Positions 34,045-44,304 of a stretch of 56,345 bases of DNA are shown here, in pieces. The position numbers and the translations under genes are program-made. This stretch comes from Paenibacillus sp. (GTDB lineage: Bacteria > Bacillota > Bacilli > Paenibacillales > Paenibacillaceae). The stretch covers positions 1 to 56,345 of the forward strand of contig JAFWEX010000083.1 in NCBI GenBank assembly GCA_017512705.1, given 5' to 3'. The notes beneath the pieces were generated by a model. It searched no databases, was not told the origin of the DNA, and was given only the letters and a program-made list of their open reading frames with translations. Positions within the stretch are counted from its first letter, which is position 1; each line of letters starts with the position of its first letter.

Positions 34045-34929
34045 TTATACACGACCAACTTCGTTAACAGCTTTATCCAAACTCCGATCATAGAACTGAA
34101 TGATCTTCTGGTTAGCTTCATATGCACGAAATGCAGCATTCATATCAATGGTGGCCTGAGAGGCATCTACATTAGATCCTTCCAAATAACCTTGATGGAT
34201 CTGGACATTATCAGCAGCAGCCATCATACGAGCCGTTGCCCCCTCTTCTTCGCTCAGACTGAAATTACCGTCACCCTGACGAATAAGTTGGTTTGGCTGA
34301 TCAATGATACTGATTCCAAGGTTGACACCTGTTAGATCACCCGTAGCCGCGTTAATAAGTCGGCCTTGCTCATCCACTTTAAATTGCTCCACAGAACCTG
34401 TCAACACGATTGGCTGTCCATTATTATCCAGCACCTGAGAACCGGTTGAGCTGAGAAGTTGTCCCGTCCCATCCACTTTCAGATGACCATCCCGTGTGTA
34501 ACGTGTATTGCCTTCAGCGTCCCTAACCGTGAAATAAGCCTGCGGCTGGAATGTTATCGTTCCATCTGCCCGGACCCATTTGCCTGAAGCATCAAACGGA
34601 ACAGGCTGCCCTGTCTGCGGATCATTCACAATCAGATTAGAGGAGATCGCAAAATCACTATTCCGCTTCGTTTCCATAAGAGTCCCCTGAACATTCATAG
34701 ATAAACTTTCCTCTGCGAATACGCCAGAGTTAAGCCTGCCCAGTCGCTTCGTTGGAAGATTCGCATCCCCGCCTGTTAAAGTAATGAGCATTTCTGGGAA
34801 TGAGCGTTTTACAGTGTTTACCTGCTTGTATCCCGTTGTGTTCATATTTACTATATTTTGTGTTGCTGTGTCATGACGGCGTTGCTCTGTAATCATTCCC
34901 GCAGCAGCGGTGTACAGACCTCTTAACAT
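34045..34929 (-). CDS. flhO: Flagellar hook-basal body protein FlhO (FlgF/FlgG family)
   Basis: 294 residues from ATG 34929 (MLRGLYTAAAGMITEQRRHD), with GAGGAGAGGGG upstream; the longer frame to 34965 is not needed. Visible: the N-terminal rod motif ATQNIVNMNTTGYKQ and the C-terminal EGSNVDASQATIDMNAAFRA with YEANQKIIQFYDRSLDKAVN. It is the distal-rod partner of FlhP. It lies about 100 bp after mbl, matching the B. subtilis order mbl-flhO-flhP. The position outside the main flagellar cluster is conserved in this group. Confidence 0.92.
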   Translation of the reverse strand: MLRGLYTAAAGMITEQRRHDTATQNIVNMNTTGYKQVNTVKRSFPEMLITLTGGDANLPTKRLGRLNSGVFAEESLSMNVQGTLMETKRNSDFAISSNLIVNDPQTGQPVPFDASGKWVRADGTITFQPQAYFTVRDAEGNTRYTRDGHLKVDGTGQLLSSTGSQVLDNNGQPIVLTGSVEQFKVDEQGRLINAATGDLTGVNLGISIIDQPNQLIRQGDGNFSLSEEEGATARMMAAADNVQIHQGYLEGSNVDASQATIDMNAAFRAYEANQKIIQFYDRSLDKAVNEVGRV

Positions 34930-35032
34930 GGATGAACCCCTCTCCTCAAACGCTTGTCCCTGCATTGCAAGACCGCTATTTGTCCGTTCTGTTCACCTGT
35001 CTGATGAACCAGTTGATCTATATATCGGCAGA

Positions 35033-36031
35033 TTAGAACCTTTTCTTAATCACTTGGTCCAAATTATTTAGCATAATGCCCGTCCCTTTAACCACACAGT
35101 GCATCGGATCCTCTGCAACCCATACCGGTACATGTAATTCATTGGATAAAAGTTCGTCCAGTCCATTCAGCAATGCGCCACCACCCGTCAGAACAACCCC
35201 ACGGTCGATGATATCCGCAGACAGCTCAGGTGGTGTACGTTCCAATACTGATTTGGCTGCAGCGATAATGGATTGCACGGAATCCCATAGTGCTTCCTGT
35301 ATTTCACTTGCTGACACCGTAACGGTCACAGGCAGACCAGTTACCATATCCCGACCGCGAATGTCCATCTCAGCCTGATGTGCAGCCGAATTGACGGTAC
35401 CCACTGCAATTTTGATATCCTCCGCAGTCCGCTCCCCGATCATGAGTTTATATTTAGCTTTGATATACTTGGTAATGGCTTCATCAAACTTGTCCCCTGC
35501 AACTTTAATAGAAGAGGCGGTGACTACGTCGCCCATGGACAGGACTGCAACGTTAGTCGTTCCGCCGCCGATATCTACGACCATATTGCCGCTCGGCTGA
35601 AAAATATCCATACCTGCACCGATCGCTGCCGCTTTCGGCTCTTCTTCCAGAAATACTTCTTTGGCACCGCTGCGCTCCGCAGCATCACGGATGGCCTTTT
35701 GTTCTACGGAAGTAATATTCGTTGGTGCACAAATCAGAATTCGCGGGTGGCTGTACCAGCTTCTAGCCCCAACACGGTTAATGAAATGTTTAAGCATCGC
35801 TTCCGTAATTTCAAAATCCGCAATAACGCCATCGCGCAGCGGTCTGATGGCAACAATATTGCCTGGCGTACGTCCTACCATACGACGAGCCTCTTCCCCG
35901 ACAGCAAGGACCCGCTTCGTATCGCTTTCAATGGCCACGACGGAAGGTTCATTAAGTACCACTCCGCTTCCTTTCACGTGAATAAGCACGTTCGCCGTGC
36001 CAAGATCAATACCGATATCCTTGCTAAACAT
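35033..36031 (-). CDS. mbl: Actin-like cell-shape protein Mbl (MreB family)
   Basis: 332 residues, the family length. It forms membrane-associated filaments that guide lateral wall synthesis. Nucleotide-binding signatures are visible: GIDLGTANVLIHVKGSG (phosphate 1), VVDIGGGTTNVAVLSMG (phosphate 2), and GVVLTGGGALLNGLDELL (adenosine). GGGGGCTC precedes the ATG. The position between spoIIID and flhO identifies it as Mbl rather than MreB or MreBH. Confidence 0.96.
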   Translation of the reverse strand: MFSKDIGIDLGTANVLIHVKGSGVVLNEPSVVAIESDTKRVLAVGEEARRMVGRTPGNIVAIRPLRDGVIADFEITEAMLKHFINRVGARSWYSHPRILICAPTNITSVEQKAIRDAAERSGAKEVFLEEEPKAAAIGAGMDIFQPSGNMVVDIGGGTTNVAVLSMGDVVTASSIKVAGDKFDEAITKYIKAKYKLMIGERTAEDIKIAVGTVNSAAHQAEMDIRGRDMVTGLPVTVTVSASEIQEALWDSVQSIIAAAKSVLERTPPELSADIIDRGVVLTGGGALLNGLDELLSNELHVPVWVAEDPMHCVVKGTGIMLNNLDQVIKKRF

Positions 36032-36251
36032 AAAAGAGCCCCCAAAGTGATATTATTTGGTCAGCGTATCCTGTGAAAAAGTGTCTCTTATCACGTCACC
36101 GCTTGTTCGACAAAGTGCAACATATATATGTAAAAATCGGGCTGATAAGATGTCATAATTCGATCCTGTACCAGCTTTTAACATATCATACTTCAGGGGA
36201 GGGATTCAATCCATACTGTGAGCTTTTTGGCCTAGTTCATGAAGAATTTGC

Positions 36252-36539
36252 TTATGACTTAGCGGAAGCCAGCACCTCACGTTTTTTCCCACTCGTTTTT
36301 TTGTACTTGATTTTGGTTGCTTCACCGCCCCGCAAATGGCGGATCGACTTATGATACTCCAAAATGTGTTTGACCTGGTCAGCAAGATCAGGGTTGATTT
36401 CCGGCAAACGCTCCGTTAGATCCTTATGCACAGTACTCTTTGACACGCCGAATTCTTTGGCAATGGTACGGACCGTATTTCTCGTTTCAACAATGCAGCG
36501 ACCGATTTTAATGGTCCGTTCCTTGATGTAATCGTGCAC
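36252..36539 (-). CDS. spoIIID: Sporulation transcription factor SpoIIID
   Basis: 95 residues from a GTG start with GGGAGG upstream. A small DNA-binding protein of the mother cell that both activates and represses sigma-E genes. The helix-turn-helix is clear (TVRTIAKEFGVSKSTVHKDL), followed by ERLPEINPDLADQVKHILEY and a basic C-terminus (IRHLRGGEATKIKYKKTSGK). A sigma-E-like promoter lies upstream at 36575-36603. It precedes mbl by 220 bp, as in B. subtilis. Confidence 0.96.
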   Translation of the reverse strand: MHDYIKERTIKIGRCIVETRNTVRTIAKEFGVSKSTVHKDLTERLPEINPDLADQVKHILEYHKSIRHLRGGEATKIKYKKTSGKKREVLASAKS

Positions 36540-36574
36540 GCTCCCGCCTCCCTACTGTGTGGATAGTTTGGTAC

Positions 36575-36603
36575 ATTATATGAGGAGCATGCCTATATAT
36601 TCG
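36575..36603 (-). promoter_or_regulatory. Putative sigma-E promoter of spoIIID
   Basis: Minus strand: CGAATATA, 13-nt spacer, CATATAAT. The -10 matches the sigma-E consensus CATA--AT closely; the -35 shares the ATAT core. B. subtilis spoIIID is known to use sigma-E. Confidence 0.5.
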
Positions 36604-36655
36604 CGGTTTAGAGGTGTGACAAGCTTCGGAGGTCCCAATATTTTCTGAAAAGCAT

Positions 36656-36684
36656 AAAAAGAGCAGAGGTTATTCACCCCTGCC
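36656..36684 (-). terminator. spoIIQ terminator
   Basis: Minus strand: GCAGGGG, TGAATAA loop, CCTCTGC, TCTTTTT; 27 bp after the spoIIQ stop. Confidence 0.85.
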
Positions 36685-36710
36685 CATCATCGTAATGCGG
36701 TATAAATCAT

Positions 36711-37451
36711 TTATTTTTCCGGAAGATATCCTTGCGGATTCACTGGCTGGCCATCTTCATAAACCTCAAAGTGAAGGTGGTTCCCCAAGTTCTTACCAAG
36801 TTCGCTAACACCAGCAGATGCAATCGCTTCTCCTTGCTTCACTTCATCGTCTTGTTTTACTTTGACGTCCGCAAGACTTTGGTATACGGTTTTCAGGTTA
36901 TCACCATGGGTAATTTCAACCACTTGACCTGTGAGCGGGTTTTGCTCAACACGGGTAACTTTTCCGCTGAGTGCTGCTCTGACTTCAAATGATTGGTTAT
37001 CACCACGTGCCAGGTCCACACCTGTATTCGGAATGAATGTGTCATTGTACTGTACCATCGCTGCTTCGTGTTCTTCACTTGAAGCTTCGTTGTCATAGAA
37101 TGGTTTCACGACCGAAATATCGGACGGAGATGCTACGGGCCAAACAAAATCTTCCGCCTTCGCAACCACTTCCACACTTTCCTGTTCTCCATCTGTCATA
37201 GTTCCCTGAGTGCTCGCTGCACTACTTTCTACTGCTTCTTTAGCAGAGTCTGGGTTCAGCGCTTTATCGCCTGTTCCCTGGTAGACCCACACTAGAGTTA
37301 GTATAATACCTGCTGCTGCGATGTAGACTGCGGGGAAAACCCAGCGTTTGGACATTGCTTTTCTCCATGAAGAGGGCTGAGCTGCCGGTACTCCTGGCAT
37401 TGTTTTAGGAGTTTCTTCTTGGACTGTTTTTTTGTTGTTTTGTTCATTCAT
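36711..37451 (-). CDS. spoIIQ: Forespore protein SpoIIQ (LytM/M23-like)
   Basis: 246 residues from ATG 37451 (GAGGTG 7 nt upstream). A cytoplasmic tail is followed by one transmembrane helix (about 38-58) and an M23 fold toward the C-terminus. The HxH motif is present (NHLHFEV), but the first metal-ligand position reads NTGVD instead of HxxxD, so peptidase activity is unlikely, as in B. subtilis SpoIIQ. It forms the engulfment and channel complex with SpoIIIAH. It lies directly after spoIID, close to murA and spoIIID. The region before it holds a sigma-F-like promoter. Confidence 0.9.
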   Translation of the reverse strand: MNEQNNKKTVQEETPKTMPGVPAAQPSSWRKAMSKRWVFPAVYIAAAGIILTLVWVYQGTGDKALNPDSAKEAVESSAASTQGTMTDGEQESVEVVAKAEDFVWPVASPSDISVVKPFYDNEASSEEHEAAMVQYNDTFIPNTGVDLARGDNQSFEVRAALSGKVTRVEQNPLTGQVVEITHGDNLKTVYQSLADVKVKQDDEVKQGEAIASAGVSELGKNLGNHLHFEVYEDGQPVNPQGYLPEK

Positions 37452-37469
37452 CTTGATCACCTCAGTAAC

Positions 37470-37498
37470 AAGTGTTACCGGGTGCAACTCTTTTATAC
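37470..37498 (-). promoter_or_regulatory. Putative sigma-F promoter of spoIIQ
   Basis: Minus strand: GTATA, 14-nt spacer, GGTAACACTT. The -10 fits the published sigma-F consensus (GGnrAnAnTw) at every fixed position. The spacer is a little short and the leader would be only about 12 nt. The -10 overlaps a GTAACA-CT-TGTTAC palindrome. Confidence 0.45.
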
Positions 37499-37559
37499 AC
37501 GTGCGACTCTAAATATTTTCACACTGCTTTCAAAGAGTGCTATATATGGGGGAGAGCAG

Positions 37560-38951
37560 TTAATGTTTTGAAGCTAGCATCTTGGATGCCTGTCCGAAGG
37601 AGATTCCCGTATAATAGTGTTTCAAAATCTCGGTAGCCGTGTGCCCCTCCTGTGCCATACCATTCGCTCCCCACTGACTCATCCCGACTCCGTGACCATA
37701 TCCATACGTTGTGATCTGTACTTCGTTCCCTTTTATACTCCAGCTGAACTGGCTGGATCTGAGCCCGAGGCGTTTGCGCACTTCCGGTCCACTGAACGTT
37801 TCGCCTGCGATCTGCATCTCCTTAATACGATGCCCCGCCGTGGTCGATAACACTTTCATCCAAGATCCACCCGCACCAGTGCTCACCGGAATTGAATCCA
37901 AATTCATTTTTTGCAAAATGTCACGTTGCTTCATCGTAACCGTTTCTTTGAATCCCGGGGCGAGCTTCTTATCCCATGGACTATTTACACTTTTCAGATA
38001 GGGTACAGCGTTACCCCATACATCCTCTGCATTTTCTGTATATCCATTACTAGTTGAGAAAAAGGATGCTGTAATTGCCCGACCGTTATAGGTCATAACA
38101 GTATCTCGGCTTGCCTGGATTGCTTGCTGCAGTTTCCCCCACTCTTTTCCTTTGCCGAGTCGGCTCCAATCGGCCTCCACTTTATCTGGTGGAATGAACA
38201 CTTGATGGCTCACCGTATCTGTTACATCTGCTGTGCCGGAAGGTACGCCGCTCGTATCGTTAGCAGCAAGTCTTCTCACAATAAACGTACGCGCTGCTAT
38301 CGCTTGGGCTTTGAGTGCTTCCAGTTCAAACTCTGCCGGCATCTCCGCAGCAACAACCCCAGTTACATACGATTCAAGCGGTAGCTCAATTGTTGTCCCT
38401 GACGCAGACAGATAAACGCGCACTTTGGGTTCAGGATAGGTTAAAGGTACGGCTGGTACAGGCGCTGGATTCTGTAAACGACTGTTTGAACTTACACCTG
38501 TTGAAGCAGGCGTTGGTTTGGCTTGCTCACCTGCTCTCGGCCATACCAGAATGACTGGAATAGTAATCGCTAAAATTAGTAGAACGGAGACTGCTGCTGC
38601 AGGATGCCAACCTCCCCGAAGATGACCCCAGTGGTGACGACGTCCAAAGGCACGCATACGCCGACGCTTCACTTTTCGCAACTGATCTAACTCTATAACG
38701 GGAAAATGAATATTCCCTTCAGCACCCTCTTCAAGATCTCTTGTTACATGATGCTTGTTCCTCATAGATATCTTTTCAAAACTGCTCCCCTTTGACATAT
38801 ACAATGTGTTGATCGATGATGAGTTGCTTCTATGATTTATTGGGGCGGGCTTGTCTTTCTCTGCTGCAATGTCTGTGGAACTCTCCTCCGAATTCTGCAC
38901 CCTGGGTCTTGGGACAAGAGGTACTTTGACCTGTACACGAGCTTCTTTCAT
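37560..38951 (-). CDS. spoIID: Stage II sporulation protein D (SpoIID), with a long cytoplasmic N-terminus
   Basis: 463 residues; B. subtilis SpoIID is about 340. It is a lytic transglycosylase that, with SpoIIP and SpoIIM, thins septal peptidoglycan during engulfment. A polar, basic N-terminal region (1-115; KVKRRRMRAFGRRHHW) precedes the membrane helix (about 119-137). The enzyme domain shows LPLESYVTGVVAAEMPAEFE (catalytic Glu region), LKAQAIAARTF, FSTSNGYTENAEDVWG, and YGYGHGVGMSQWGANGMA. It sits between murA and spoIIQ as in B. subtilis. The extension of roughly 100 residues has no recognisable domain. No convincing sigma-E promoter was found. Confidence 0.95.
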   Translation of the reverse strand: MKEARVQVKVPLVPRPRVQNSEESSTDIAAEKDKPAPINHRSNSSSINTLYMSKGSSFEKISMRNKHHVTRDLEEGAEGNIHFPVIELDQLRKVKRRRMRAFGRRHHWGHLRGGWHPAAAVSVLLILAITIPVILVWPRAGEQAKPTPASTGVSSNSRLQNPAPVPAVPLTYPEPKVRVYLSASGTTIELPLESYVTGVVAAEMPAEFELEALKAQAIAARTFIVRRLAANDTSGVPSGTADVTDTVSHQVFIPPDKVEADWSRLGKGKEWGKLQQAIQASRDTVMTYNGRAITASFFSTSNGYTENAEDVWGNAVPYLKSVNSPWDKKLAPGFKETVTMKQRDILQKMNLDSIPVSTGAGGSWMKVLSTTAGHRIKEMQIAGETFSGPEVRKRLGLRSSQFSWSIKGNEVQITTYGYGHGVGMSQWGANGMAQEGHTATEILKHYYTGISFGQASKMLASKH

Positions 38952-39391
38952 CCGAGATAACCCTCCGTTGTTCGTGACCGGGTAACCGGTTCTTTTGTCA
39001 AATCCATAGTTTAAGATATGAGTTTACTTCATCTGATAGAACCAGATTTAAGAGAGAACTCTGCTATGAAATGATGCGACCGAATGCCTTCGTTATTAAG
39101 TTGTCCGCCCGAAAACATTGAGCCTACGTATCTCAAGCAGTGGGATTGGTCGAGCAGGTATGTAGCATAGTGTTGTGTACTGATAGAGAATCAGACATTA
39201 TATTATCCAGATTAGGACCAGCTATTAATAGAATCAGGTATTCGATATGGCGTTCGTCAATCTATCGTATTCAAAGAAAGGCTTAAGTCGAATCAATAAG
39301 CTGATCATCTTAATTTTTAACCAGTTAGAGAACCTTGACGTTCTCGTTTAAACTTGGGAATTCAAAGGTCTCATAAAGCATGTAAAAACAA
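38952..39391. other. Intergenic region between murA and spoIID, no gene seen
   Basis: About 440 bp between the murA terminator and spoIID. A small hairpin (GAGAAC, 6-nt loop, GTTCTC at 39328-39345) is the only structure I noticed. A promoter for spoIID is expected here. Confidence 0.5.
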
Positions 39392-39416
39392 CAAAAAAGC
39401 CAAACCCGAAGGCTTA
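39392..39416 (-). terminator. murA terminator
   Basis: Minus strand: AAGCC, TTCGGGTTT loop, GGCTT, then TTTTG; short stem with T run about 100 bp after the murA stop. Confidence 0.65.
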
Positions 39417-39515
39417 GCTTTTTAAATATTCATCCTGCTGCATTTTCTCTCGTAACCGCAATCCACAGTTTCCAGTGGCTTATACGAAGCAAACACATCC
39501 AAGATTATATATCGT

Positions 39516-40865
39516 TTACACCCAAGTTGGCTGTACTTTGAACATAGGAGCTTCTTCCTCAACCTTTTCACTAGGTGCTTTAACTGCATCCAGCTTAGGC
39601 TCATCAACGGAAATACGATAGATATCTGCTCCAAGACCATTGAGCTTCTCTGCCAAATGTACATAACCACGGTCGATGTGATGCACACCGCCAACTTCTG
39701 TTGTACCTTCAGCGACCAAGCCAGCAATGATTAGAGCAGCTCCTGCGCGAAGATCTGTAGCCGTCACTTTGGCACCCTTCAGCTGTGCATTGCCCGTAAT
39801 GATGGACGAACGTCCTTCCACTTTGATCTCTGCATTCATCAGTTGGAATTCATCGACATGCATGAAACGGTTCTCAAAAACCGTCTCCGTCACAACACTG
39901 GTTCCTTCCGATGCGAGCAACAAAGCCATCATCTGAGATTGCATATCTGTAGGGAATCCTGGGTATGGTAATGTTTTGACATCCACAGCTTTGAGTGGAC
40001 GATCCGCAATAACACGTACACCATTCTCATCAGGCTGAATAGTTACACCCATTTCTTCCAGCTTCGCAATAACGGAGCCCAAATGATCTGAAATTGCTCC
40101 TTCAATGTAGACGTCTCCGCCTGAGATTGCAGCCGCAGCCATATACGTACCCGCTTCAATCCGATCCGGGATCACGGTATGTTTGACACCTGAGAGCTTC
40201 TCTACGCCCTCAATACGAATGACGCCTGTACCTGCACCGCGAACTTTTGCTCCCATTCCGTTCAGGAAGTTAGCCAAATCCACGATCTCAGGTTCTTTCG
40301 CTGCATTTTCCAACACGGTTACACCTTCCGCTAAAGTTGCAGCCATCATAATATTTTGAGTGGCACCTACGGAAGCCACATCTAGATAAATTTTTGCACC
40401 GCGTAAACGTCCTTCGCTGCGTGCTTCGATATAACCTTGACCCAAGTTAATCTTGGCTCCCATGGCTTCAAAACCTTTAAGGTGCTGGTCAATCGGTCTT
40501 GTACCGATGGCGCATCCACCAGGCAGTGAGATTCTCGTTTGACCCAGACGTGTCAACAAAGGCCCCATGACTAGAAAAGACGCCCGCATTTTACTAACCC
40601 ATTCATACGGGGCTTCACAGGAAGTTAGATTCTCCGCATTTACGGTAATCACTTCGTCCCGGTATGTAACTCCCGCTCCCAGCGATTCCAACACTTTGTT
40701 AATCGTCATCACATCGTCTAGAGGAGGTGCGTCAATAATAACGCTTTGTCCTTCTTCCCCTAAGAGAGAGGCAGCGATGATCGGAAGAACAGAATTTTTA
40801 GCGCCGCTAACTTTGACACTTCCGGTCAACCTTTTGCCACCGCGGACGATAAATTTGCTCATCAT
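39516..40865 (-). CDS. murA: UDP-N-acetylglucosamine 1-carboxyvinyltransferase MurA
   Basis: 449 residues. It transfers enolpyruvate to UDP-GlcNAc, the first committed step of peptidoglycan synthesis. Visible: [10 protein letters not shown] near the N-terminus (substrate Lys), the catalytic Cys in [16 protein letters not shown] near residue 117 (the fosfomycin target), and [18 protein letters not shown] polar tail of about 20 residues (ending [10 protein letters not shown]) extends beyond the usual end. GGAGGG precedes two adjacent ATGs (40865 and 40862); either could start. Gene order murA-spoIID-spoIIQ matches B. subtilis murAA. Confidence 0.96.
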   Translation of the reverse strand: MMSKFIVRGGKRLTGSVKVSGAKNSVLPIIAASLLGEEGQSVIIDAPPLDDVMTINKVLESLGAGVTYRDEVITVNAENLTSCEAPYEWVSKMRASFLVMGPLLTRLGQTRISLPGGCAIGTRPIDQHLKGFEAMGAKINLGQGYIEARSEGRLRGAKIYLDVASVGATQNIMMAATLAEGVTVLENAAKEPEIVDLANFLNGMGAKVRGAGTGVIRIEGVEKLSGVKHTVIPDRIEAGTYMAAAAISGGDVYIEGAISDHLGSVIAKLEEMGVTIQPDENGVRVIADRPLKAVDVKTLPYPGFPTDMQSQMMALLLASEGTSVVTETVFENRFMHVDEFQLMNAEIKVEGRSSIITGNAQLKGAKVTATDLRAGAALIIAGLVAEGTTEVGGVHHIDRGYVHLAEKLNGLGADIYRISVDEPKLDAVKAPSEKVEEEAPMFKVQPTWV

Positions 40866-41386
40866 GGTTCCCTCCGCGCTTTTATTCCCTTTTCCTCATT
40901 CCGGAATACGTAAGCCCCACTATGCTAGAAAGGACTGTTGCTGTGTGTGGAATTTCGACATATTCTGGCACGATATGCTCAGATGTCTGTTCAGAAAAGA
41001 ATTGGTTTGTATAATTCAAATTGATGATACCATGTGTACTGTACGTCCTGCTTCATGGCTTGTAAAAAACATCATACATACCACCATAGCATCAGAACAG
41101 ACCAATTGGGATGATTTTTAGCCGGTATTGACCGGGTATCCCCTTTATAACCTACAAAATAAGTGAAAAATTGTGAATCCCCTAACTTCCATCATAACAC
41201 TGTTGAATTGTACGATACAAGCATTTTTACATAAAACATTTTCAATTCGTTCAGTTAAAGTTCACATTTCTTTCTAACTTCTTCGGACCGACGACTCATA
41301 CTCTAATTGTTAACACAATTAATCGATGTTATTCGACAAGGAGTAGCATGAGGAACCTCACAGATGATTAACCAACCATCTCGAAA
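40866..41386. other. Intergenic region upstream of murA; putative promoter, no gene
   Basis: No gene is visible in these 520 bp. In B. subtilis ywmB lies at this place. A sigma-A-like promoter on the minus strand (TTGTAT at 41215-41220, 18-nt spacer, TATGAT with an upstream TG at 41191-41196) could serve murA with a leader of about 320 nt. Confidence 0.4.
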
Positions 41387-41644
41387 TCAAAACAAATTCC
41401 TCAACATTTGAGTCCATGATAAATAATCAATAACAAAGCCAGCCACCGCATGCCCTAAAATAATAGCAAGCAACAAATGAAGCAATCTTCCCTGAGCACC
41501 TCTAGGCTGTCTGATCACCAAATCTAACTTCAGATTCTGCAATGCCCACCAGGATATGGCTATACATAAAAGCGAGACAACCATTGAGATCAGGCTATTA
41601 GCGCTTAATGTCTGATTTACCTGATTCGCCAGATCATTACCCAT
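41387..41644 (-). CDS. ywzB: DUF1146 family membrane protein (YwzB-like)
   Basis: 85 residues with two membrane helices (about 17-35 and 54-75) around a short loop (LDLVIRQPRGAQGRLLHLLL). This topology and the position after the ATP synthase operon fit the DUF1146 family, named YwzB in B. subtilis, of unknown function. GGTGGAGGT lies about 10 nt before the ATG. The start overlaps the stop of a doubtful 64-codon frame by 8 bp. It may belong with murA or form its own unit. Confidence 0.82.
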   Translation of the reverse strand: MGNDLANQVNQTLSANSLISMVVSLLCIAISWWALQNLKLDLVIRQPRGAQGRLLHLLLAIILGHAVAGFVIDYLSWTQMLRNLF

Positions 41645-41831
41645 ATCTTCTTACCTCCACCTTAATTGTTGCAGTGATCAGCATATCATATGCCTCATAC
41701 TCATAACTTGTTAGTAAGCTTGGATCACGCAAGATTGGCTTCCAGTCGTATTCCTGTACCTTAGGAGCAATGAATGTCTTAAAAAAGAGGTAACAGTCCA
41801 TCGATGCATTATAGTGATCAACAACTAGCAC
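41637..41831 (-). CDS. Possible small protein of unknown function (doubtful)
   Basis: 64 residues from a GTG with only a weak ribosome binding site. The sequence (DWKPILRDPSLLTSYEYEAY) has a protein-like composition and ends in overlap with ywzB. A stop lies 10 codons upstream of the GTG, so it cannot be much longer. It could be a real short gene coupled to ywzB, or a remnant of a lost gene. I do not recognise it. Confidence 0.3.
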   Translation of the reverse strand: MLVVDHYNASMDCYLFFKTFIAPKVQEYDWKPILRDPSLLTSYEYEAYDMLITATIKVEVRRYG

Positions 41832-42284
41832 ATCTACGTTTTTCTTTTGCCGACTCTAAGGAATATAGGCTGTTTCAGCACATCTTGTCAATTACATAGA
41901 TTTCCACTTTGAAAATATTTTAATTTTTATTCGCTATGAGTTTGTGACTAAAACGACATCAAAGAGCGTAATAAAGATATCAACTCTGTCATTTCCTCGG
42001 AAATAATTCAAATTCCCCTTTATAAAATTGGTTCTACCAGAGTTATACGCCTATAATGCTTAGGTCCTATAACGTATTCATCTCATCATGTAAAGGTGCC
42101 TTGAATGAAACGAAATCTCATACTATATAAAGAGGTCGCCCTCTAATGTTCAATTTCAGAGATTCATTTTATAAAACTTATTGTAACTATGATTTATTCT
42201 TTTATCTTCTTTTGTTGTGTCTTTCAATCCTTACAATAGAGATTTATTCACAAACGCTTTTGGTTCTATGATGCATAAACATAT
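41832..42284. other. AT-rich intergenic region after the ATP synthase operon
   Basis: About 450 bp, AT-rich, between the atp terminator and the ywzB region. No open frame with a plausible start and no repeat or RNA structure was recognised. Confidence 0.5.
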
Positions 42285-42326
42285 AAAAAAGATTAAAAGA
42301 ACCCGGCAGACTAAGCCACCGGGCTC
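42285..42326 (-). terminator. Terminator of the ATP synthase operon
   Basis: Minus strand: GAGCCCGG, 12-nt loop, CCGGGTTC, TTTTAATCTTTTTT; 12 bp after the atpC stop. Confidence 0.92.
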
Positions 42327-42337
42327 CGTAAAACACT

Positions 42338-42742
42338 TTATTTGCCGTATACGTTAATCCGGTTAACCGCTTTTTGCAAAGCAATCTCTGCACGGCGGTG
42401 ATCAAAGTGGTCCTGGTTGCTTTGGCTGGCAAGCCGGCGTTCCGCCCGCTCTTTGGCCGCACGCGCACGATCCACATCAATGTTTTCCGGGAGTTCGGCA
42501 CTCTCTGCGAGTACAACAACCTTATCTTTGCGGACTTCGATAAAACCGCCGCCGATAGCGACCTGCTTGCTCTCTTTTCCGTTTTTGATCATGATCGGTG
42601 CAATCTGTAAAGGTGTAACCATCGGGATATGACCAGGGAGAATCCCCAGTTCCCCTTCAACACCACGAGCGATGACACTGTCCACTTCTTGTGAATAGAC
42701 GAGACGCTCAGGCGTTACAATTTCCAACAAAAAGGTGCTCAA
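42338..42742 (-). CDS. atpC: ATP synthase F1 subunit epsilon
   Basis: 134 residues from a TTG at 42742 (STFLLEIVTPERLVYSQEVD), preceded by AGGAGGG at 7 nt. The ATG at 42784 would add 14 unusual residues, and another ATG is too close to the site. The N-terminal beta-sandwich carries GVEGELGILPGHIPMVTPLQ; the C-terminal helices (DVDRARAAKERAERRL, RRAEIALQKAVNRI) are the inhibitory arm. It is part of the central stalk with gamma and the last gene of the operon, just before the terminator. Confidence 0.95.
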   Translation of the reverse strand: MSTFLLEIVTPERLVYSQEVDSVIARGVEGELGILPGHIPMVTPLQIAPIMIKNGKESKQVAIGGGFIEVRKDKVVVLAESAELPENIDVDRARAAKERAERRLASQSNQDHFDHRRAEIALQKAVNRINVYGK

Positions 42743-42805
42743 TTCCATCCCTCCTGAAACTATCCGAAGGATAGCTCGCTTCATAAGGACAATCCTGGAC
42801 TCAGA

Positions 42806-44224
<1,419 letters not shown>

Positions 44225-44304
44225 CTACAAGCTTGCTACTTTGGCAAAAATAAAATTCCGTTCGTTCATTTTTGCAGTGCAAGCCTTCATTAAATAAAAA
44301 ACGG

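Noticed and set aside
39422-39727. Minus-strand frame of 101 codons overlapping the murA 3' end
   Set aside because: Out of frame with murA and overlapping it, without a ribosome binding site.
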